DNA from: Mesorhizobium sp. NZP2298
GTDB lineage: Bacteria > Pseudomonadota > Alphaproteobacteria > Rhizobiales > Rhizobiaceae
Length of the DNA stretch: 64,000 bases
Direction: 5' to 3'
NCBI RefSeq assembly: GCF_013170825.1
Contig: NZ_CP033365.1
Coordinates: forward strand, 248,001 to 312,000
Below, piece by piece: positions 42,793 to 52,961 of the stretch. Below the pieces are notes generated by a model, which saw nothing but the letters and a program-made list of their open reading frames with translations, was not told the origin of the DNA and did not search any database. Positions within the stretch are counted from its first letter, which is position 1; each line of letters begins with the position of its first letter. The translations under genes were made by a program, and so were the position numbers.

Positions 42793-44228
42793 CAGTCGAC
42801 CTGCAGGTGCGAGACGAATTTGCTGTTGAGATAGCTCTCCAGCGCGTCGGCACCGCCTTCGGTGCCGTTGCCGGAATCGTTGATGCCGCCGAACGGCACC
42901 TCAGGCAGCGCCAGGCCATAATGGTTGATCGACACCATGCCGCTGGCAATGCCCGACGACATCTTCGCGGCACTCGCCGCCGAGCGGGTGAAGCCATAGG
43001 CGGCGAGCCCATAATTCAGCCGGTTGGCTTCGGCCAGAGCCTCGTCCAGCCCGCTCACCGGCGTCATCAGCGCCAGCGGGCCGAACGGTTCCTCGTTCAT
43101 GGCGCGGGCGTCGGTGCCGACGCCAGACAGGATGGTCGGCTCGAAGAAATAGCCGGAATTGCCGATGCGCTTGCCGCCCGTGACGAGCTCGGCGCCTTTC
43201 TGCACGGCGTCGTGGACCAGCTCTTCCATCGCCTGGACGCGGCGAGGATTGGCGAGCGGGCCCATGGTCGTGCCTTCGGCGAAGCCGTCGCCGACCTTGA
43301 TCCGGCTTGTCGCCTCGGCGAAGCGGCCGACGAAATCATCATAGACGGCGTGATCGACGAGGAAGCGTGTCGGCGCGACGCAGATCTGGCCGGCATTGCG
43401 GAATTTCGACGCCACCATCGCGCGGGCGGCGCGGTCGAGATCAGCGTCGGGCAAGACGATGACCGGCGCGTGGCCGCCCAATTCCATCGTCGCGCGTTTC
43501 ATATGCAGGCCGGCGAGCGACGCCAGTTGCTTGCCGACAGGCGTCGAACCGGTGAAGGAGATCTTGCGGATCACCGGATGAGGGATGAGATAGGCGGAGA
43601 TTTCCGACGGCGTGCCGTAGACGAGGTTCAAGACACCATCGGGCAGGCCGGCATCGACAAAGGCGCGCACCAGTTCGGCGGGCGAAGCCGGCGTTTCTTC
43701 CGGTCCCTTGATGACGATCGAGCAACCGGCGGCAAGAGCGGCGGACAGTTTGCGCACCGCCTGGTTGAGCGGGAAATTCCACGGCGTGAAAGCGGCCACC
43801 GGGCCGACCGGCTCCTTGACCACCGACTGGCTGACGCCCTCTAGGCGTGCCGGCACGATGCGGCCATAGGCGCGGCGCGCTTCCTCGGCGAACCAGTCGA
43901 TGATGTCGGCGGCAGCGAACGCTTCCATGCGCGATTCGGCAAGCGGCTTGCCCTGCTCCAGCGTCATCAGCGTGGCGACGTGTTCGTTGCGCTCACGCAG
44001 GATGTTGGCGGCCTTGCGCATCAGCTTGGAGCGGTCGAAGGGCGAGACGCGCCGCCAGGCGTCGAACCCCTTCGCGGCGGCGGCGAGCGCTTCATCCAGA
44101 TCGTCGATGCCTGCATGGGCGAGCGAACCAAGCTCGGCCTCCGTCGCCGGATTGATCACGGGCATTGTGCGACCGTCGCGAGCCGGGCGCCACGAGCCGT
44201 CTATGTGGAGATGGATGTCAGGATACAT
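42792..44228 (-). CDS. NAD(P)-dependent aldehyde dehydrogenase (succinate-semialdehyde type)
   Basis: A 478-residue ALDH: cofactor region PVAAFTPWNFPLNQAVRK, catalytic glutamate in MELGGHAP, catalytic cysteine in FRNAGQICVAPTRF. The text resembles GabD-type and glycolaldehyde-type enzymes. It is convergent with otnC and 18 bp downstream of the CoA-transferase gene on the same strand. It probably oxidises a semialdehyde produced by the local pathway. Confidence 0.85.
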   Translation of the reverse strand: MYPDIHLHIDGSWRPARDGRTMPVINPATEAELGSLAHAGIDDLDEALAAAAKGFDAWRRVSPFDRSKLMRKAANILRERNEHVATLMTLEQGKPLAESRMEAFAAADIIDWFAEEARRAYGRIVPARLEGVSQSVVKEPVGPVAAFTPWNFPLNQAVRKLSAALAAGCSIVIKGPEETPASPAELVRAFVDAGLPDGVLNLVYGTPSEISAYLIPHPVIRKISFTGSTPVGKQLASLAGLHMKRATMELGGHAPVIVLPDADLDRAARAMVASKFRNAGQICVAPTRFLVDHAVYDDFVGRFAEATSRIKVGDGFAEGTTMGPLANPRRVQAMEELVHDAVQKGAELVTGGKRIGNSGYFFEPTILSGVGTDARAMNEEPFGPLALMTPVSGLDEALAEANRLNYGLAAYGFTRSAASAAKMSSGIASGMVSINHYGLALPEVPFGGINDSGNGTEGGADALESYLNSKFVSHLQVD

Positions 44229-44246
44229 GGCAGGCTCCGTGAAAGG

Positions 44247-45518
44247 TCAGGCGGGAACAGGTTCGGCGGCGGGCGTGTAGATGCCGATGGCACCGGAGCC
44301 GGCCAGTCGGTCGATGGTCTCGGGGCTGTAGCCGAGGATATCGGTCAGCACAGTGGCTGTGTTCTGGCCGAGCATCGGCGGTGCCGTGAAGTCGGCGGTC
44401 AGTTGGGCAGCCAGCCCCTGCGCCGGGCGCACCATGGCGACGGAACCCAGATGCGGATGCGGCAAGGTGTGGACGAGGCCGCGCTCGCGGACATTGGGGC
44501 TGTCGAAAACCTCTGGTATCGACTTCACCGTGCCGGCCGGCACACTGGCCGCGGCACAGGCCGCCATCCAATGGTCGCGCGGCTTGGTCCTGAAGACCCT
44601 CGCCAATTCGGGGATCAGCGCTTCGCGATTGGTGGCACGCGCCCCCGCCTTGATGAAGCGCTGGTCCTTTGCCAGGTGTGGCAAGCCGACGACCTTCTCG
44701 CACAGTGCGGCGAATTGCTTGTCATTGCCGACCGCCAACGCAAAGCCGCCATCGGAGGCGTCGAATATCTGGTAAGGCACAACAGTCGGATGCGCGTTGC
44801 CGTAGCGGGCGACCTCGCGGCCGGTGTTGAGGTAGCCGCTGCCGACATTGATGAGCAGGCTGAGCGCACAGTCGATCAGCGACAGGTCGAGGAACTGACC
44901 CGTGCCCGTGGTGGTGCGTTCGTAAAGGGCGGCCAGGATCGACTGCGTCGCGACCATGCCGCAGACGACGTCGGTGATGGCGACGCCGACGCGCATCGGC
45001 TCGCCGTCGCTGTCGCCGGTGATGGCCATCAGGCCGCTTTCGGCCTGCATGACGAAATCATAGCCGGGCCGGCCGGCGTCGGGCCCGGTCTGGCCATAGC
45101 CGGAGATCGAGCAGTAGATCAGGCGCGGATTGGAAGCGCTGAGTTCCTGGAAGCCGACGCCAAGACGGTCCGCCGTACCGGAGCGGAAATTCTCTACGAC
45201 GATGTCGGCCTTGGCCGCCAGTTCGCGTACGATCGCCAGCCCTTCAGGGCTTTTCATGTCGAGCGCGATGCTCTGTTTGCCGCGATTGGCGCAGAGATAG
45301 TAGGTCGAGACGCCCTTGTAGCTCGGCACCGACCAGGCGCGAGTGTCGTCGCCGCCATCGATGTTCTCGATCTTCCAGACCTCGGCGCCGAGATCGGCAA
45401 GGCTCATCGTTGCCCATGGACCGGCAAGCACGCGCGAGAGGTCGAGCACCTTGATGCCTTCGAGCGGCAGGCGCGGACGGCTTGCCTGGCCGGCATCCTT
45501 GAAGTGGTCTTCAGTCAC
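44247..45518 (-). CDS. Family III CoA-transferase (CaiB/BaiF)
   Basis: A 423-residue class III CoA-transferase: [19 protein letters not shown] near the N-terminus, [16 protein letters not shown] with the conserved ENF motif, and [16 protein letters not shown] with the region following the catalytic Asp position. It moves CoA between acyl-CoA and a carboxylic acid without a covalent thioester pool. The start is GTG 45518 (TTG 45524 also possible). It lies between the ABC importer ATPase gene and the aldehyde dehydrogenase, all on the minus strand, suggesting one long operon. Confidence 0.83.
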   Translation of the reverse strand: MTEDHFKDAGQASRPRLPLEGIKVLDLSRVLAGPWATMSLADLGAEVWKIENIDGGDDTRAWSVPSYKGVSTYYLCANRGKQSIALDMKSPEGLAIVRELAAKADIVVENFRSGTADRLGVGFQELSASNPRLIYCSISGYGQTGPDAGRPGYDFVMQAESGLMAITGDSDGEPMRVGVAITDVVCGMVATQSILAALYERTTTGTGQFLDLSLIDCALSLLINVGSGYLNTGREVARYGNAHPTVVPYQIFDASDGGFALAVGNDKQFAALCEKVVGLPHLAKDQRFIKAGARATNREALIPELARVFRTKPRDHWMAACAAASVPAGTVKSIPEVFDSPNVRERGLVHTLPHPHLGSVAMVRPAQGLAAQLTADFTAPPMLGQNTATVLTDILGYSPETIDRLAGSGAIGIYTPAAEPVPA

Positions 45519-45558
45519 GATCAAAATCCTTTGCGGCGGCGGCTGGCCTTGCGGCCCG

Positions 45559-46596
45559 TCAGACAGCCTTGAAGGCGTTGACGGGTTCCGGAAAATGGCA
45601 GGCGACGCGGTGCTTTTCGCCTGATGGTCCGAGCGGCGGTTCGACGGACGCGCAAATCGCCTGCGCCTTGAAGCAGCGTGTGCGGAAGCGGCATCCCGAC
45701 GGCGGATTGAGCGGGCTCGGCACGTCGCCCGACAGCACGATCCGCTCGCGCTTGCGCTCCTTCTCGGGATTGGCGAGCGGCACGGCCGACAGAAGTGCCT
45801 GTGTGTAGGGATGCAATGCTCTTGAATAGAGCTCGGCCGCCGGCGCGATCTCGACGATCTTGCCGAGATACATCACGGCGACATGATGCGAGATATGGCG
45901 CACGACCGAAAGATCGTGGGCGATGAACAGATAGGAGGTGCCGAAGGATTGCTGGATGTCCTTCAGCAAATTGAGCACGCCGGCCTGCACCGAAACATCG
46001 AGCGCCGAGACAGGCTCGTCAAGGATCACAACCTGCGGGTTGAGCGCGAGCGCGCGGGCGATGACGACACGCTGGCGCTGGCCGCCGGAGAGCTCATGCG
46101 GATAGCGCCGGCCGTGCTCGGGATTGAGCCGCACCAGTTCGAGCAGTTCGGCGACGCGCGCGCGACGGTCGGCCTTCGACATGTCGCTCATGCGCAGCGG
46201 CTCGGCGATGTTGTCGGCGATGCGCATGCGCGGATGCAGTGAACCGTACGGATCCTGGAAGACGAGTTGGATGTAGCGCCGCATCAGGCGCATGTCCTCA
46301 TGGTTCAGCGCCAGAAGGTTCTGGCCGCGGAACCAGCTTTCGCCGCTGGTCGGCTCGATCAGCCGCATCAGGCAGCGCCCGAGCGTCGACTTGCCGCAAC
46401 CGGATTCGCCGACGAGGCCCAGCGTTTCGCCGGGGGCTACGTCGAAGGAGACATCGGCGACCGCCCGCACATGGGCAATTGCGCGGTCGAAGACGAGGCC
46501 GCCGCGAACCGGGAAGTCCTTGACCAGATGGCGAACCGACAGCGCAGGCGCTGTGTGCAATGCCGCGTCGGTCTTGTGTTCGGCCACTGCGCTCAT
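45559..46596 (-). CDS. ABC transporter ATP-binding protein (DppF/OppF type)
   Basis: A 345-residue ATPase: Walker [13 protein letters not shown]-loop [13 protein letters not shown], signature [10 protein letters not shown], Walker [13 protein letters not shown], and the oligopeptide-type C-terminal cysteine region ([14 protein letters not shown]). The ATG at 46596 overlaps the upstream ATPase stop by 4 bp. It energises import by the permeases at 47670-49525. The upstream extension of the open frame to 46749 overlaps the neighbouring gene and was rejected. Confidence 0.88.
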   Translation of the reverse strand: MSAVAEHKTDAALHTAPALSVRHLVKDFPVRGGLVFDRAIAHVRAVADVSFDVAPGETLGLVGESGCGKSTLGRCLMRLIEPTSGESWFRGQNLLALNHEDMRLMRRYIQLVFQDPYGSLHPRMRIADNIAEPLRMSDMSKADRRARVAELLELVRLNPEHGRRYPHELSGGQRQRVVIARALALNPQVVILDEPVSALDVSVQAGVLNLLKDIQQSFGTSYLFIAHDLSVVRHISHHVAVMYLGKIVEIAPAAELYSRALHPYTQALLSAVPLANPEKERKRERIVLSGDVPSPLNPPSGCRFRTRCFKAQAICASVEPPLGPSGEKHRVACHFPEPVNAFKAV

Positions 46597-47666
46597 GGGG
46601 TCACGCTTCCAGTCTCCAGGCCTGCCGCCGCCGACGAGACGCCGTGGAAGGGCGGCAAGGTCGTCGCGAAATGGCAGGCCGAGAAGCGGCCGCCAATATC
46701 GTGCAGCGGCGGATCCTCGATCCGGCAGCGCGCCTCGGCATGGATGCATCGCGGATGGAAGGCGCAGCCGCCCGGCAGACGGCCGAGCGCCGGCGGTGAG
46801 CCATCGATCGAAAACAGCCGCTCGCGGCTTTCCTCCAGATTGGGGATCGAGGCGATGAGGCCGCGCGTGTAGGGGTGGCGCGGATCGGCGAACAGGTCCG
46901 ACACATCAGCCTGCTCGACGACACGGCCGGAATAGACCACCGCGACCCGGTCGGCATGGCCGGCGACGACGCCAAGATCATGAGTGATCAGCACCAGGCC
47001 AAGGCCGAGCCGCTCCTGCAGCGAACGCAGTACCGTTAGGATCTGCGCCTGAACGGTCACGTCGAGCGCCGTGGTCGGCTCGTCGGCGATCAACAGATCA
47101 GGATCGTTGGCCACGGCCATGGCGATGACCGCGCGCTGGCGCATGCCGCCGGAGAATTCATGCGGATACTGGTTGACCCGGCGCTCCGGCTGCGGGATCG
47201 CTACAAGATTAAGCAATTCGACCGCGCGCGCCATGGCCTGCTTGCGGGTCAGGCGCTGATGCAGCCTGACCGCCTCGGCGATCTGGGCGCCAACCGTCAT
47301 AACCGGATTGAGCGACGAAAGCGGATCCTGGAAGATCATGGCGATGCGCGCGCCCCTGATCTTGCGCATTTCGCGCGCCGGCTTGCCGACCAGTTCTTCT
47401 CCCTTGAAACGGACAGAGCCGGTCACGACCGCGTTCTTCGAGGTCAGGCCGAGAGCGGCAAGCATGCCGACCGATTTGCCCGAGCCGGACTCGCCGACAA
47501 TGCCGACCACCTCGCCCTTGGCGACGTCGAGGTCGATGCCGCGCACGGCCTCGAACTGGTTGCCCGCCTTGCGGAACCCGACGCGCAGGCCGCGAATGGA
47601 CAGCAGCGGCTCGCGCTCACCCTTGCCGGCCGCGCCGGAACGCGCTGAAGATAGCTGTGCGCTCAT
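46593..47666 (-). CDS. ABC transporter ATP-binding protein (DppD/OppD type)
   Basis: A 357-residue ATPase: Walker [12 protein letters not shown]-loop [13 protein letters not shown], signature [10 protein letters not shown], Walker [13 protein letters not shown], and a C-terminal cysteine region ([14 protein letters not shown]). It pairs with the DppF-type ATPase, and the two genes overlap. It begins 3 bp after the DppC-type permease gene. Confidence 0.88.
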   Translation of the reverse strand: MSAQLSSARSGAAGKGEREPLLSIRGLRVGFRKAGNQFEAVRGIDLDVAKGEVVGIVGESGSGKSVGMLAALGLTSKNAVVTGSVRFKGEELVGKPAREMRKIRGARIAMIFQDPLSSLNPVMTVGAQIAEAVRLHQRLTRKQAMARAVELLNLVAIPQPERRVNQYPHEFSGGMRQRAVIAMAVANDPDLLIADEPTTALDVTVQAQILTVLRSLQERLGLGLVLITHDLGVVAGHADRVAVVYSGRVVEQADVSDLFADPRHPYTRGLIASIPNLEESRERLFSIDGSPPALGRLPGGCAFHPRCIHAEARCRIEDPPLHDIGGRFSACHFATTLPPFHGVSSAAAGLETGSVTP

Positions 47667-47669
47667 CGT

Positions 47670-48512
47670 CTAGTCCGACCTTGGATCGAGAATGTCGCGC
47701 AGGCCGTCGCCGATGAAGTTGAAGCCGAGCACGATGGTGAGGATGGCGGCCCCGGGGCCGAAGGCGATCCACCACTGGTAGAAATGGACGGCGCCGTCGG
47801 AGATCATCGAGCCCCATTCGGGCGTCGGTGGAGTGGCGCCGAGGCCGATGAAGCTGAGCGATGCGGCAAGCAGCACGACCTGGCCGAGGTCCATGGTCGC
47901 GCTGATCAGCACCGGCGTCCAGCAGAGCGGCAATATGTGCTTGAACAGGACGCGGCTTGGCCTGGCACCTGCGGCGATCGCCGCCTCGACATGCTCGCGC
48001 TCCTTCACTTCCAGCACCTGCGCACGCATCAGGCGGGCGTAGACCGGCCACCAGACCAGCACCATGGCGATGGCCGCATTGCCGAGGCCCGGTCCGAGCG
48101 AGGCCGCGACGGCCATGGCGAGCAGCATCGGCGGGAAGGACAGAGTGACGTCGACCAGCCGCATGATCGCCGCGCCCGTCAGGCCGCCGACGAAGCCGGA
48201 AATGGCGCCCAGCAGCGAGCCGATGACCACGGCGGAGACGACGACCAGAACCGCGATCGGCAGCGAATGCGCCGCCCCGTGCAAGGTGCGGGCCAGCACG
48301 TCGCGGCCAAGCGCATCGGTGCCCAGCCAGTGCGCCCAGCTCGGCGGCTGCAGGCGGCGCGCGACCATTTCGAGTGGATCGAACCGCACCACCAGATTGG
48401 CGAACACGGTCATGAACAGCCAGAACAGGATGACGACCGTGCCGATGACCAGCGGCGCGGTCAGCCATTCGGGAATGCCGGCGGAGCGTGATTTGGTGAC
48501 GACGGCCGACAT
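47670..48512 (-). CDS. ABC transporter permease (DppC/OppC type)
   Basis: A 280-residue inner-membrane protein with about six helices. The family landmarks are HWLGTDALGRDVLARTLHGAAHSL after the first helix and the EAA loop EHVEAAIAAGARPSRVLFKHILP. The ATG overlaps the DppB-type stop by one base (TGATG). It forms the heterodimeric pore of the importer. Confidence 0.88.
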   Translation of the reverse strand: MSAVVTKSRSAGIPEWLTAPLVIGTVVILFWLFMTVFANLVVRFDPLEMVARRLQPPSWAHWLGTDALGRDVLARTLHGAAHSLPIAVLVVVSAVVIGSLLGAISGFVGGLTGAAIMRLVDVTLSFPPMLLAMAVAASLGPGLGNAAIAMVLVWWPVYARLMRAQVLEVKEREHVEAAIAAGARPSRVLFKHILPLCWTPVLISATMDLGQVVLLAASLSFIGLGATPPTPEWGSMISDGAVHFYQWWIAFGPGAAILTIVLGFNFIGDGLRDILDPRSD

Positions 48513-49525
48513 CAGCTCAACCTCACCCGCGGATTGGCCACGACATAGAGGATGTCGGTGATGAGGTTGGTGACCAGGAAGGCGAGGCCGCCGACAATGG
48601 TGACGCCGATGATCGCCGGAAAATCCAGCGCACGCGCCGCCTCCACGGCATAGGAGCCCATGCCGGGCCAGGAAAAGATGGTCTCGGTCAGCACCGCGCC
48701 GGTGATCAGATAGGCGAAGGAATAGCCGATGACGGTCAAGGTCGGCACCATGGTGTTGCGCAGCGCATGCACGATGACGACACGGAATTCGCTCGCGCCC
48801 TTGGCGCGTGCGGTGAGCACAAATTCGCGACTCATCACATCGAGCATGTTGGCGCGCACCAGCCGCGAGATGGTCCCAGACACCGTCCAGCCCAGCACGA
48901 AAGCGGGCAACAGCAGATGCCACACAGCGTCCTTGAAGACGGTGAGGTCTCCGGCCAGCAGCGAATCGATGGTCAGGAATCCGGTGATGCCAGGCGGCAG
49001 CGGCAGCCGAGCATCGAGCCGGCCAGGCCCCGGCAGCCAGTTGAGCATGACCGAGAAGATGAACAGCAGGCCAAGGCCCGACCAGAACACCGGCAGCGAC
49101 GAGCCGAACAGAGCGAACAGCCGCGCGCCATGGTCGATCAGGCTGTTACGGAAATAGGCGGCCAGCACGCCAAGCACGATGCCGAGCGTGGTGCCGAAGA
49201 TCATGGCGGCGAAGACCAGTTCCAGTGTTGCCGGCAGGCGGTAGAGAATATCAGTGCCGACATTGCGCTTGGTGATGAAGGATGTGCCGAGGTCGCCGCT
49301 CATCAAATTGCCGAGATATATCATATAGCGCTCAGGCAGAGGACGATCCAAACCCCAGCGCGCCTTGGCGGCGGCGACCACTTCGGGATTGCTCATCTGC
49401 TGTTCGGCGACGATTGCGGTCAGCGGATCGCCCTTCGTCACCGTGGTGATCAGAAAAGCGATGGTGACGATGCCAAGCACCAGGAACGGCATCGCGATAA
49501 GCCGGCGCAAAATATAGCGGGACAC
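48512..49525 (-). CDS. ABC transporter permease (DppB/OppB type)
   Basis: A 337-residue inner-membrane protein starting SRYILRRLIAMPFLVLGIVT, with the typical RWGLDRPLPERYMIYLGNLM and LGTSFITKRNV periplasmic loop, and the EAA loop SREFVLTARAKGASEFRVVIVHALRN. Start GTG 49525 follows GAAGG; 40 codons upstream were rejected. It is the first gene of the minus-strand operon and divergent from the IclR gene. Confidence 0.86.
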   Translation of the reverse strand: MSRYILRRLIAMPFLVLGIVTIAFLITTVTKGDPLTAIVAEQQMSNPEVVAAAKARWGLDRPLPERYMIYLGNLMSGDLGTSFITKRNVGTDILYRLPATLELVFAAMIFGTTLGIVLGVLAAYFRNSLIDHGARLFALFGSSLPVFWSGLGLLFIFSVMLNWLPGPGRLDARLPLPPGITGFLTIDSLLAGDLTVFKDAVWHLLLPAFVLGWTVSGTISRLVRANMLDVMSREFVLTARAKGASEFRVVIVHALRNTMVPTLTVIGYSFAYLITGAVLTETIFSWPGMGSYAVEAARALDFPAIIGVTIVGGLAFLVTNLITDILYVVANPRVRLS

Positions 49526-49629
49526 GTGGCTACCTTCACAAGGACGGGCTTCGTAAGATGGCACAAGGCGCTGGAAGATGCCATCGAGGGGGCATATTGA
49601 CAGGCTGCAAAAGCCGCTGTCAATATAAA

Positions 49630-49644
49630 TGGAATTTAATTTCA
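49630..49644. promoter_or_regulatory. IclR-type operator-like palindrome between dppB-type gene and iclR-type gene
   Basis: TGGAATTTAATTTCA, close to the IclR-family consensus, placed midway between the divergent starts (49525 and 49711). It is nearly the reverse complement of the site at 34529-34543. Confidence 0.65.
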
Positions 49645-49710
49645 TTTTTGACTACACTAGCCGGCGAGACCGGCCCGACAGGTGGGCACTCCGCCAGAAA
49701 GACCGCCAGC

Positions 49711-50520
49711 GTGCGCAAGCGAGCGACCCGGGACGAGACGGATGTTGACGGCGAAGGCGCGCAGCTTTCGACGTCGCTGGTTCGCGGGCTCGGCATCCTG
49801 CGCGCCTTCCGGCCAGGCGACGCCTCGCTTGGCAACCAGGACATCATCGCGCGCACCGGGCTGCCCAAGGCCACGGTTTCGCGCATCACCTACACGCTCA
49901 GCGCACTCGGCTACCTGCTCTATGACAAGGAGCTCGGCCGTTACAGCCTGGGACCAGCGACCGTGGCGCTCGGCTATTCGGCGCTGAGCTCCAGCGCCGT
50001 CGTCCACATCGCAAGGCCGCTGATGCAGCCGCTGGCCGACTTGACCGGTGCGGCGGTGGCGATCGGCACGCGCGACAGCCTCAACATGGTCTATCTCGCC
50101 AATTGCCGGTCGGAGAGCCTGGTCACGCTGCGGCTCAATCCGGGCTCCTATTTGCCGATCTGGAAGACCTCGATGGGGCTGGCCTATGCGGCGGGACTTC
50201 TGCCCGAGGAGCGGACCAGCCTGGTACGGGCGCTGCAAGAGGCCGAGCCCGACAAGGCAGCGATGATCGCCACGGCAATCGAGGAGGCGATCGCCCAGTA
50301 CGCTCAGCTTGGCTACGTGACCTCGTTCGGCGCCTGGCACAGCTACATCCACGCGGTCGGCGTGCCGTTCCGTCCGCGAGACGGTTCGCCGCTGGTCGCC
50401 ATCACTTGCGGAGGTATCGGCGAGATCATCACCGAGCAACGCGCACATGCCGAAATCGGACCGGCGCTGGTGGCGATGGTGGAAGCGCTGCGCCGAGAGC
50501 TTGAGGGAACTTCAGCCTGA
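49711..50520 (+). CDS. IclR-family transcriptional regulator
   Basis: A 269-residue regulator: winged helix (LVRGLGILRAFRPGDASLGNQDIIARTGLPKATVSRITYTL split across residues 25-65) and IclR effector domain (GTRDSLNMVYLANC, SMGLAYAAGLLPEE, VGVPFRPRDGSPLVAITCGG). The start is probably GTG 49711, though its ribosome site is weak. It likely controls the divergent importer operon and, by the shared operator, the E1 gene 15 kb away. Confidence 0.83.
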   Translation: MRKRATRDETDVDGEGAQLSTSLVRGLGILRAFRPGDASLGNQDIIARTGLPKATVSRITYTLSALGYLLYDKELGRYSLGPATVALGYSALSSSAVVHIARPLMQPLADLTGAAVAIGTRDSLNMVYLANCRSESLVTLRLNPGSYLPIWKTSMGLAYAAGLLPEERTSLVRALQEAEPDKAAMIATAIEEAIAQYAQLGYVTSFGAWHSYIHAVGVPFRPRDGSPLVAITCGGIGEIITEQRAHAEIGPALVAMVEALRRELEGTSA

Positions 50521-50628
50521 TCCGCATTGGCCCAGAGAATGGGGGCTCCATGCCGGCTTGAACTTGCCTGGCCGTGACATCACGGTCGCCGCGGCCGATC
50601 AAGCCAGTTGCGGACAAGGGAGAAGCAA

Positions 50629-51375
50629 ATGAACTTCGCGGGACGCTTCAACGGTCGCACGGCTGTCATCACCGGCGGTGCCTCGGGCATCGGCCTGGCG
50701 GTCGCGCAAAGGATCGTCGCGGAAGGTGGACGCGCCAGCGTCTGGGACCGCGATCCGGCCCAGATCGAACAGGCAAGGACCATCATCCCTGGCCTGCATG
50801 GTGTTACCGTTGACGTCGCCGATGCCACCGGCGTTGAAAGCGCCGCCGCACGGACCATCGAGGCCCTTGGCGGCGTCGACATCCTGGTCACCAGCGCGGC
50901 CATCACCGGGCCGAACATGACGACCTGGGCCTATTCGGCCGAGGATTGGCAGAGGGTCATCGACATCAACATCAATGGCGTCTTCTACTGCAACAAGGCG
51001 CTGGTGCCGCACATGCTCGAGCGCAATTATGGCCGCATCGTCAACATAGCCTCGATCGCCGGCAAGGAAGGCAATCCCAATGCCTCCGCCTACAGCACTT
51101 CAAAGGCGGCGGTGATCGGCCTGACCAAGTCGCTCGGCAAGGAACTGGCCAAGACCAAGGTGACGGTGAATTGCGTGACGCCGGCGGCCGTGCGCACCGC
51201 GATCTTCAAGCAGATGAGCCAGGAGCATATCGACTTCATGCTGTCGAAGATACCGATGGCGCGCTTCGGCGAGGTCGAGGAGGTGGCGGCACTGATCTGC
51301 TGGATCGCCTCGGAGGAGTGCTCGTTCACGACGGCCGCCGTGTTTGACGTTTCCGGCGGCCGCGCCACCTATTGA
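50629..51375 (+). CDS. Short-chain dehydrogenase/reductase
   Basis: A 248-residue SDR: TGGASGIG (15-22), SAAI near 88, active-site Ser and Y-x3-K in SAYSTSKAAV near 150. A good AGGGAGAAG ribosome site precedes ATG 50629. It lies 108 bp after the IclR gene on the same strand. The substrate is unknown; it is possibly the first oxidation in the sugar-acid pathway served by otnK and otnC. Confidence 0.82.
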   Translation: MNFAGRFNGRTAVITGGASGIGLAVAQRIVAEGGRASVWDRDPAQIEQARTIIPGLHGVTVDVADATGVESAAARTIEALGGVDILVTSAAITGPNMTTWAYSAEDWQRVIDININGVFYCNKALVPHMLERNYGRIVNIASIAGKEGNPNASAYSTSKAAVIGLTKSLGKELAKTKVTVNCVTPAAVRTAIFKQMSQEHIDFMLSKIPMARFGEVEEVAALICWIASEECSFTTAAVFDVSGGRATY

Positions 51376-51611
51376 GCCTGATCGAAACATCCCGGCCCTG
51401 GCCGTTGCGACTACAATTCCGCGTGACGAGGCAACGATCGGAACCGGACAGGCGTATAGTAGCTGAGGACTGGACGGGGCGGTGACACAACAGGGTTTGC
51501 GGGAAGCCATGACACGACGAGACAGCCCGGCAAGGGCGATTAGCCATTGCCGCCATACCGGCACCATGCGATCGACGGAAGCATCGACGACCAGGCTGGA
51601 GCTTGCATCGT

Positions 51612-52961
51612 TTGCCTGACGCAAATCCTGCCGCGTTGTCCGATGACGAGCTTCTGGACCGCTACCAGCGCGCCGCCTTCGGCTATTTCCTTGAGAATGT
51701 GAATTCCGACAACGGTCTGGTCGCCGATACGTCGCGGCCGAACTCGCCGGCCAGCATCGCCGTCGTCGGTTTCGCCCTGTCCTGTTATCCGATCGGCGTC
51801 GAGCGCGGCTGGATGTCGCGCATGGCGGCTGTGGAGCTGACGCTTGCGGCGCTGCGTTTCTTCTCGGTCAGCCCGCAAGGCGGCGGTGACGACGTCACCG
51901 GCCACAAGGGTTTCTACTACCATTTTCTCGATATGCGGACCGGGCTGCGCGTCTGGCGCTGCGAACTGTCGATGGTGGACACCGCTCTGCTGATGGCCGG
52001 TATCCTGGTGGCCGGCGCCTATTTCTCCGGCGAGAATGAACAGGAAGCCGAAATCCGGCACCTGGCCGAAACGCTCTACCGGCGCGTCGACTGGCGCTGG
52101 GCGCAAGGCAGCAGTCCGACCTTGCGGCAGGGCTGGAAGCCGAAGAGCGGCTTTCTGCATTATGGCTGGGAGGGCTATAACGAGGCGACCATCCTCTATG
52201 TGCTGTCGATGGCCTCGCCGGACAACCCAACCTCCGACGACAGCTACGAGGCCTGGACGGCGACCTACCAGTGGGAGAACATCTACGGCCATGACGTGCT
52301 CTATGGCGGACCGTTGTTCATGCACCAGTTCTCGCACGCCTGGATCGATTTCGCCGGCATCCGCGACGCCTTCATGCGCGAGAAGAACTCCGACTATTTC
52401 GAAAACAGCCGCCGCGCGACCTACCTCCACCGCGACTATGCCCGCCACAACCCCTATGGTTTCGACGGCTACGGCGAGAACCTTTGGGGCCTCTCGGCCG
52501 GAGACGGGCCCGGCGGTTTTCGCGCCAGCGTCGAGCGACGGAGGCACCGGTTTTCCGGCTATGCGGCGCGCGGCGCTCCCTTCGGGCCGGATGATGGCAC
52601 GATCGCGCCCTGGTCCTATCCGGCATCGCTGCCCTTCGCGCCGGACATCTGCATGGCAGCGATGCGCCATCTCGGTGAGCACTATCCCGAGGTGATCGAG
52701 AACTTCCGGCTGCCGAGCGGATTCAATCCGACCTTGGCCAACCGGCGAAAATTCGGCCGCAACGGCTGGGTATCGGAAGGCCATTACGGGCTGGACCAGG
52801 GCATCGTGGTGATGATGATCGAGAACCACCGCTCGCGCCTGATCTGGGAGCTGATGCGGTCCAATCCGTACATTCGCCGCGGTTTGGGAAAAGCAGGCTT
52901 CACCGGCGGCTGGCTGTCGCAGCCGGCGGGGCCGTCCGCGGAGGGGCGCGATGCCGCGTGA
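51612..52961 (+). CDS. Glycoamylase-fold protein (GH144-like)
   Basis: An about 449-residue (alpha/alpha)6-barrel protein with the text of the glycoamylase/GH144 group: FLENVNSDNGLVADTSR, GFYYHFLDMRTGLRVW, the LSMVDTALLMAG acidic site, GWEGYNEATILYVLSM, and PLFMHQFSHAWIDF. Relatives include endo-beta-1,2-glucanases and domains of cyclic beta-1,2-glucan synthases. No signal peptide is seen, so it should be cytosolic. No ATG precedes the domain; the start is a TTG (51612 with GGAG at 51598, or 51603). It overlaps the next gene by 11 bp. Confidence 0.75.
   Translation: MPDANPAALSDDELLDRYQRAAFGYFLENVNSDNGLVADTSRPNSPASIAVVGFALSCYPIGVERGWMSRMAAVELTLAALRFFSVSPQGGGDDVTGHKGFYYHFLDMRTGLRVWRCELSMVDTALLMAGILVAGAYFSGENEQEAEIRHLAETLYRRVDWRWAQGSSPTLRQGWKPKSGFLHYGWEGYNEATILYVLSMASPDNPTSDDSYEAWTATYQWENIYGHDVLYGGPLFMHQFSHAWIDFAGIRDAFMREKNSDYFENSRRATYLHRDYARHNPYGFDGYGENLWGLSAGDGPGGFRASVERRRHRFSGYAARGAPFGPDDGTIAPWSYPASLPFAPDICMAAMRHLGEHYPEVIENFRLPSGFNPTLANRRKFGRNGWVSEGHYGLDQGIVVMMIENHRSRLIWELMRSNPYIRRGLGKAGFTGGWLSQPAGPSAEGRDAA

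Noticed and set aside
49313..49326. GATATATCATAT, similar to the GntR operator motif
   Set aside because: It lies within the coding sequence of the DppB-type permease, far from a promoter, and is not palindromic in the same way.
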